Source: Neisseria montereyensis (GTDB taxonomy: Bacteria; Pseudomonadota; Gammaproteobacteria; Burkholderiales; Neisseriaceae). From it: a DNA stretch of 64,000 nucleotides. Both the position numbers and the translations under genes were made by a program. Under the pieces are notes generated by a model. It made no database searches. It was not told the DNA's origin and saw nothing but the letters and a program-made list of their open reading frames with translations. Location of the stretch: NCBI RefSeq assembly GCF_024834045.1, contig NZ_JANUXW010000004.1:1-64000 (forward strand), in the 5' to 3' direction. Shown here piece by piece: positions 62,901 to 64,000 of this stretch. Within the stretch, counting starts at the first letter, position 1, and every line of letters begins with the position of its first letter.

Positions 62901-63117
62901 TCCTTTACAACGTCTCACCGACAGCGCAGTTACCTTAGATGGTGATAGCGGCGGCAACGGTACTGATTCCACTGCCAACGGACCGGGTGCGATACCTAAA
63001 AACCAATGTTTTGTCCAACAATCGGATCGGTTCTTGGCGCTCAATACCGGCGAAACACCGGCGGTACAAGGTAGAAACTGTGTTATCCGCCGCATCAGCT
63101 GGCGTGAAATTTTCTAG
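59944..63117 (+). CDS. pilC: Type IV pilus tip/biogenesis protein PilC (PilY1 family)
   Basis: Surface protein needed for type IV pilus display, adhesion and DNA uptake. In 1057 residues: signal peptide to about Ala33, a von Willebrand A-like N-terminal domain with the MIDAS motif DDSGSM (64-69) and later GDAN/GSG stretches (to about 330), then a beta-propeller PilY1 C-terminal domain from about 490. Asp745, 747, 749 and 753 in LDIDFDGIVDIAYAGDYGG match the calcium site known to control PilY1/PilC activity. Unlike pathogenic-Neisseria pilC genes, no poly-G tract lies in the signal region, so G-run slippage is not expected. Confidence 0.92.
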   Translation: MKKTSLRLRTSVRPIIYSLLAAFPLLAAGEAAAQFADTPLYLQKQTTISGGAGQVKPNVMLLIDDSGSMQWVPEKDGTFPTRENGLKSRMQITQDALKTVVNKYTNQINWGFQTLNNNSNVNLPDYTDDHSVILNHINRINPGGGTPTTRRYYEVSNIVRNNTQYRCQQNYIVVLSDGDANLSCDDKGNQIFNPSDSYFTNINNVPGQCVPRRVNPYHSFWDLDNGTEPAGLRFLSQILATKDFKTSGTDLTGKSWNGDPADPKDSSGRSRYTRQIVETYTVGFGSGLSQQGRQYLEKGASQAGYFYNASNEDGLIEAFQGIFNSIENQNLNQAEEGVGTSAPAITGNSGNNNVPDTAVTVQLDPQYWSSQLRFYNINADRTISTSYQLPYFGNRKTLINNGQGVFWADDFNQYGSNDFFGLPAAHADEWQAALMPWTIRSKSKSDATIKSESETTPYSQTYRDRNLDSEGNPVQGKRDLGDILDSGIATIGDTGGNKGRQEFLVTAANDGMVHLFQRSDLSNYPYELKLSYIPAAMERDPGNGGETLGKTLKEVAAQGYGTENPHRYMVNGGFVVRRTANMNTGNDADTNQRRQVVMFGAMGQGGRGAYALQVGGKDRNGTPVGLNSNSNGWNTQVPLFETEKGENNTLGYTVGTPQIGRVSTQRNPDEAVDPNKNVRYAAFMGSGYRRQDINDSLNETALYVYDLLGQEASTGVKTGAAAGTVIQKISVPNGVGGLSSPTLLDIDFDGIVDIAYAGDYGGNMYRFDLRGKPTSWKVTRIFTGDSKQPITAAPAVSRRGVNKYVVIFGTGSDVYQSDLDNKDRQAVYGIFEDLTYNENAPAEQPATAGDLLEQTFTTQEVDGQSFRFLSNNLIRPNHKGWKISLGENDGERIVIKPTMILRTAVLSTRVYSYTEKKTNAGDVCLPETTEVSTDTNSWILAVNAETGGGLKRTDAHIDFIQRPVLLDNYYANGQKKSGIVNFSYVDPLQRLTDSAVTLDGDSGGNGTDSTANGPGAIPKNQCFVQQSDRFLALNTGETPAVQGRNCVIRRISWREIF

Positions 63118-63144
63118 TCCGCTAGGAAAACATTAAGATTAGGA

Positions 63145-63173
63145 TTGACAGGCGAATATAAGTTTTATATTAT
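63145..63173 (+). promoter_or_regulatory. Promoter of tRNA-Lys
   Basis: TTGACA (63145-63150), 17-nt spacer and TATTAT (63168-63173). The tRNA starts 13 nt downstream. Confidence 0.82.
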
Positions 63174-63185
63174 TCTGCTCTCTTC

Positions 63186-63261
63186 GGGTCGTTAGCTCAG
63201 CTGGTAGAGCAGCGGACTTTTAATCCGTTGGTCGAAGGTTCGAATCCTTCACGACCCACCA
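63186..63261 (+). tRNA. tRNA-Lys (TTT anticodon)
   Basis: A 76-nt cloverleaf: acceptor GGGTCGT, D-arm TAGCTCAGCTGGTAGAGCA, anticodon loop CTTTTAA (anticodon TTT), T-arm AGGTTCGAATCCT and encoded CCA. A single-gene unit with its own promoter and terminator. Confidence 0.97.
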
Positions 63262-63271
63262 AATTCAAATA

Positions 63272-63303
63272 AAAAGCCTAAACATTGAAGTTTAGGCTTT
63301 TTT
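63272..63303 (+). terminator. Intrinsic terminator after tRNA-Lys
   Basis: AAAGCCTAAAC/GTTTAGGCTTT, 11-bp stem with an ATTGAA loop, followed by TTT. Confidence 0.88.
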
Positions 63304-63362
63304 CTTTGTTTTTTACTTCCATTTTACCGCCCCATTAACTTTATACCGATAAAGATTTTCTT

Positions 63363-63788
63363 TTAAGGTATCGCAAAGGGTAAGAATGATAAATCCATCA
63401 CATAAGCATTCGGATTGGACCAATCTACCTTAACGGTAATATATTCACTTAAATAAGGCTCGGGATTTTGTTCCATTGGCGGGCTGACAAAGCGGACCAT
63501 TTCCCCTGTTTGCGGATGATGTGCCGAAGCAATAATTTCATATCGGTTGGCATAGTGATCACTTACTTTCCTACGCCATGTGCGCACCTCCTCTACCATA
63601 GCCTGAATTTCTACGCCCTGTGCAATAGCCTGCTGTTGCCCTTTATATTTCGGCAATAAAATAAAGAAAAATAATCCGCCTAATATTATGGTAGCCAACC
63701 AAGTAATCGGATGGGGAACAAAAATCGCAGCCAATATAGCAGCTATCAGAAATACACCCGCTATCACTAAAGTAGTCAATGTTATCAT
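63363..63788 (-). CDS. Small membrane protein, unknown
   Basis: A 141-residue protein with two adjacent hydrophobic segments (about 5-24 and 28-48, a tight hairpin), a basic LLPKYKGQQQ link, and a soluble C-terminal domain of about 85 residues (EIQAMVEEVRTWRRKVSDHYANRYEIIASA..) that looks like a small beta-rich domain similar to DUF3592 proteins. I do not assign a function. It lies downstream of proB on the same strand, separated by an inverted DUS pair. Confidence 0.65.
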   Translation of the reverse strand: MITLTTLVIAGVFLIAAILAAIFVPHPITWLATIILGGLFFFILLPKYKGQQQAIAQGVEIQAMVEEVRTWRRKVSDHYANRYEIIASAHHPQTGEMVRFVSPPMEQNPEPYLSEYITVKVDWSNPNAYVMDLSFLPFAIP

Positions 63789-63810
63789 CTTAATTCCATT
63801 TATATTATAC

Positions 63811-63841
63811 AGGCCGTCTGAAACGATATTTCAGACGGCCT
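63811..63841 (-). terminator. Inverted uptake-sequence terminator after proB
   Basis: AGGCCGTCTGAAACG/ATTTCAGACGGCCT hairpin 11 bp beyond the proB stop. Confidence 0.75.
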
Positions 63842-63852
63842 GTGCTTATATT

Positions 63853-64000
63853 TTACCAATGTGCCATATTATCTCGGTGTATCAACTCCGGTTCATTCAC
63901 ATAACCGAGCTTATTGGCAATCTGTTCCGATGGCGTACGCAAAATTTTACTGATTTCACCACTACTATAATTCACCAAACCTCTGGCGATTTCCTTACCT
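63853..64000 (-). CDS. proB: Glutamate 5-kinase, C-terminal fragment (cut by window edge)
   Basis: The last 48 codons of a minus-strand gene running off the right edge. [25 protein letters not shown] and the end [11 protein letters not shown] match the C-terminal PUA domain of ProB, whose typical ending is VHRDDM or IHRDNM. ProB phosphorylates glutamate in proline synthesis. The stop TAA is at 63853-63855. Confidence 0.8.
   Translation of the reverse strand, partial: GKEIARGLVNYSSGEISKILRTPSEQIANKLGYVNEPELIHRDNMAHW

Overview
The window reads as chromosomal DNA of a Neisseria-type bacterium (family Neisseriaceae). The clearest sign is the DNA uptake sequence GCCGTCTGAA, which occurs dozens of times, mostly in the 12-mer form AGGCCGTCTGAA (the AG dialect, not the ATGCCGTCTGAA form of N. 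meningitidis and N. gonorrhoeae). It appears singly inside genes and as inverted pairs at gene ends. Gene content agrees: a fused birA-coaX gene, a PilC/PilY1 pilus protein, a neisserial-type BamA and a stand-alone rfaE2. The window alone does not fix the species; a commensal or animal-associated Neisseria is my inference.

Layout. 1-4100: thiE and an AT-rich membrane pentapeptide-repeat gene, bracketed by clusters of short palindromic repeats, including a 126-bp near-perfect inverted repeat on either side. 4101-9250: nitrilase-family amidase, a porin fragment, cyaY diverging from lptM-lysA, rnhB, an FMN reductase, and more repeats. 9252-12357: operon rfaE2 > birA-coaX > SPOR-like protein with 4-nt overlaps. 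12494-12790: tRNA-Pro, tRNA-Arg and tRNA-His in one unit with a clear promoter and terminator. 13147-20539: folD, a Tat-lipoprotein LD-carboxypeptidase, a HIT protein, rng, rsfS, nadD, a beta-carbonic anhydrase and pdxA.

20683-34447 is the conserved envelope and translation cluster on the minus strand: rpsB-tsf-pyrH-frr-uppS-cdsA-dxr-rseP-bamA-skp-lpxD-fabZ-lpxA. It links ribosome and elongation-factor synthesis, isoprenoid and phospholipid precursors, outer-membrane protein assembly and lipid A synthesis. 34610-47595: an alcohol dehydrogenase, a gamma-carbonic anhydrase, an amino-acid:cation symporter, an LD-transpeptidase-like protein, a BamE-like lipoprotein, a trimeric autotransporter broken by one in-frame stop, pyrD, the RNase P RNA, truC, rsgA and dinG. 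47635-56749: a second pentapeptide-repeat paralogue, polA, divergent CsbD and DUF1328 small proteins, another pseudouridine synthase, a tandem pair of AT-rich lipoproteins and a DUF4124-like protein. 57069-64000: carA followed by metY, pilC, tRNA-Lys, a small membrane protein and the 3' end of proB.

Most of the window is ordinary core genome. The less ordinary parts are the palindromic (REPIN-like) repeat families, the possible invertible thiE/pentapeptide segment, the two membrane pentapeptide-repeat paralogues, the tandem lipoproteins, the interrupted adhesin, the isolated porin N-terminus, and attenuator-like leaders before carA and folD. I found no CRISPR array, prophage, intact insertion sequence or transposase. 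Several start codons were moved inward from the longest open frame; reasons are given in the entries.
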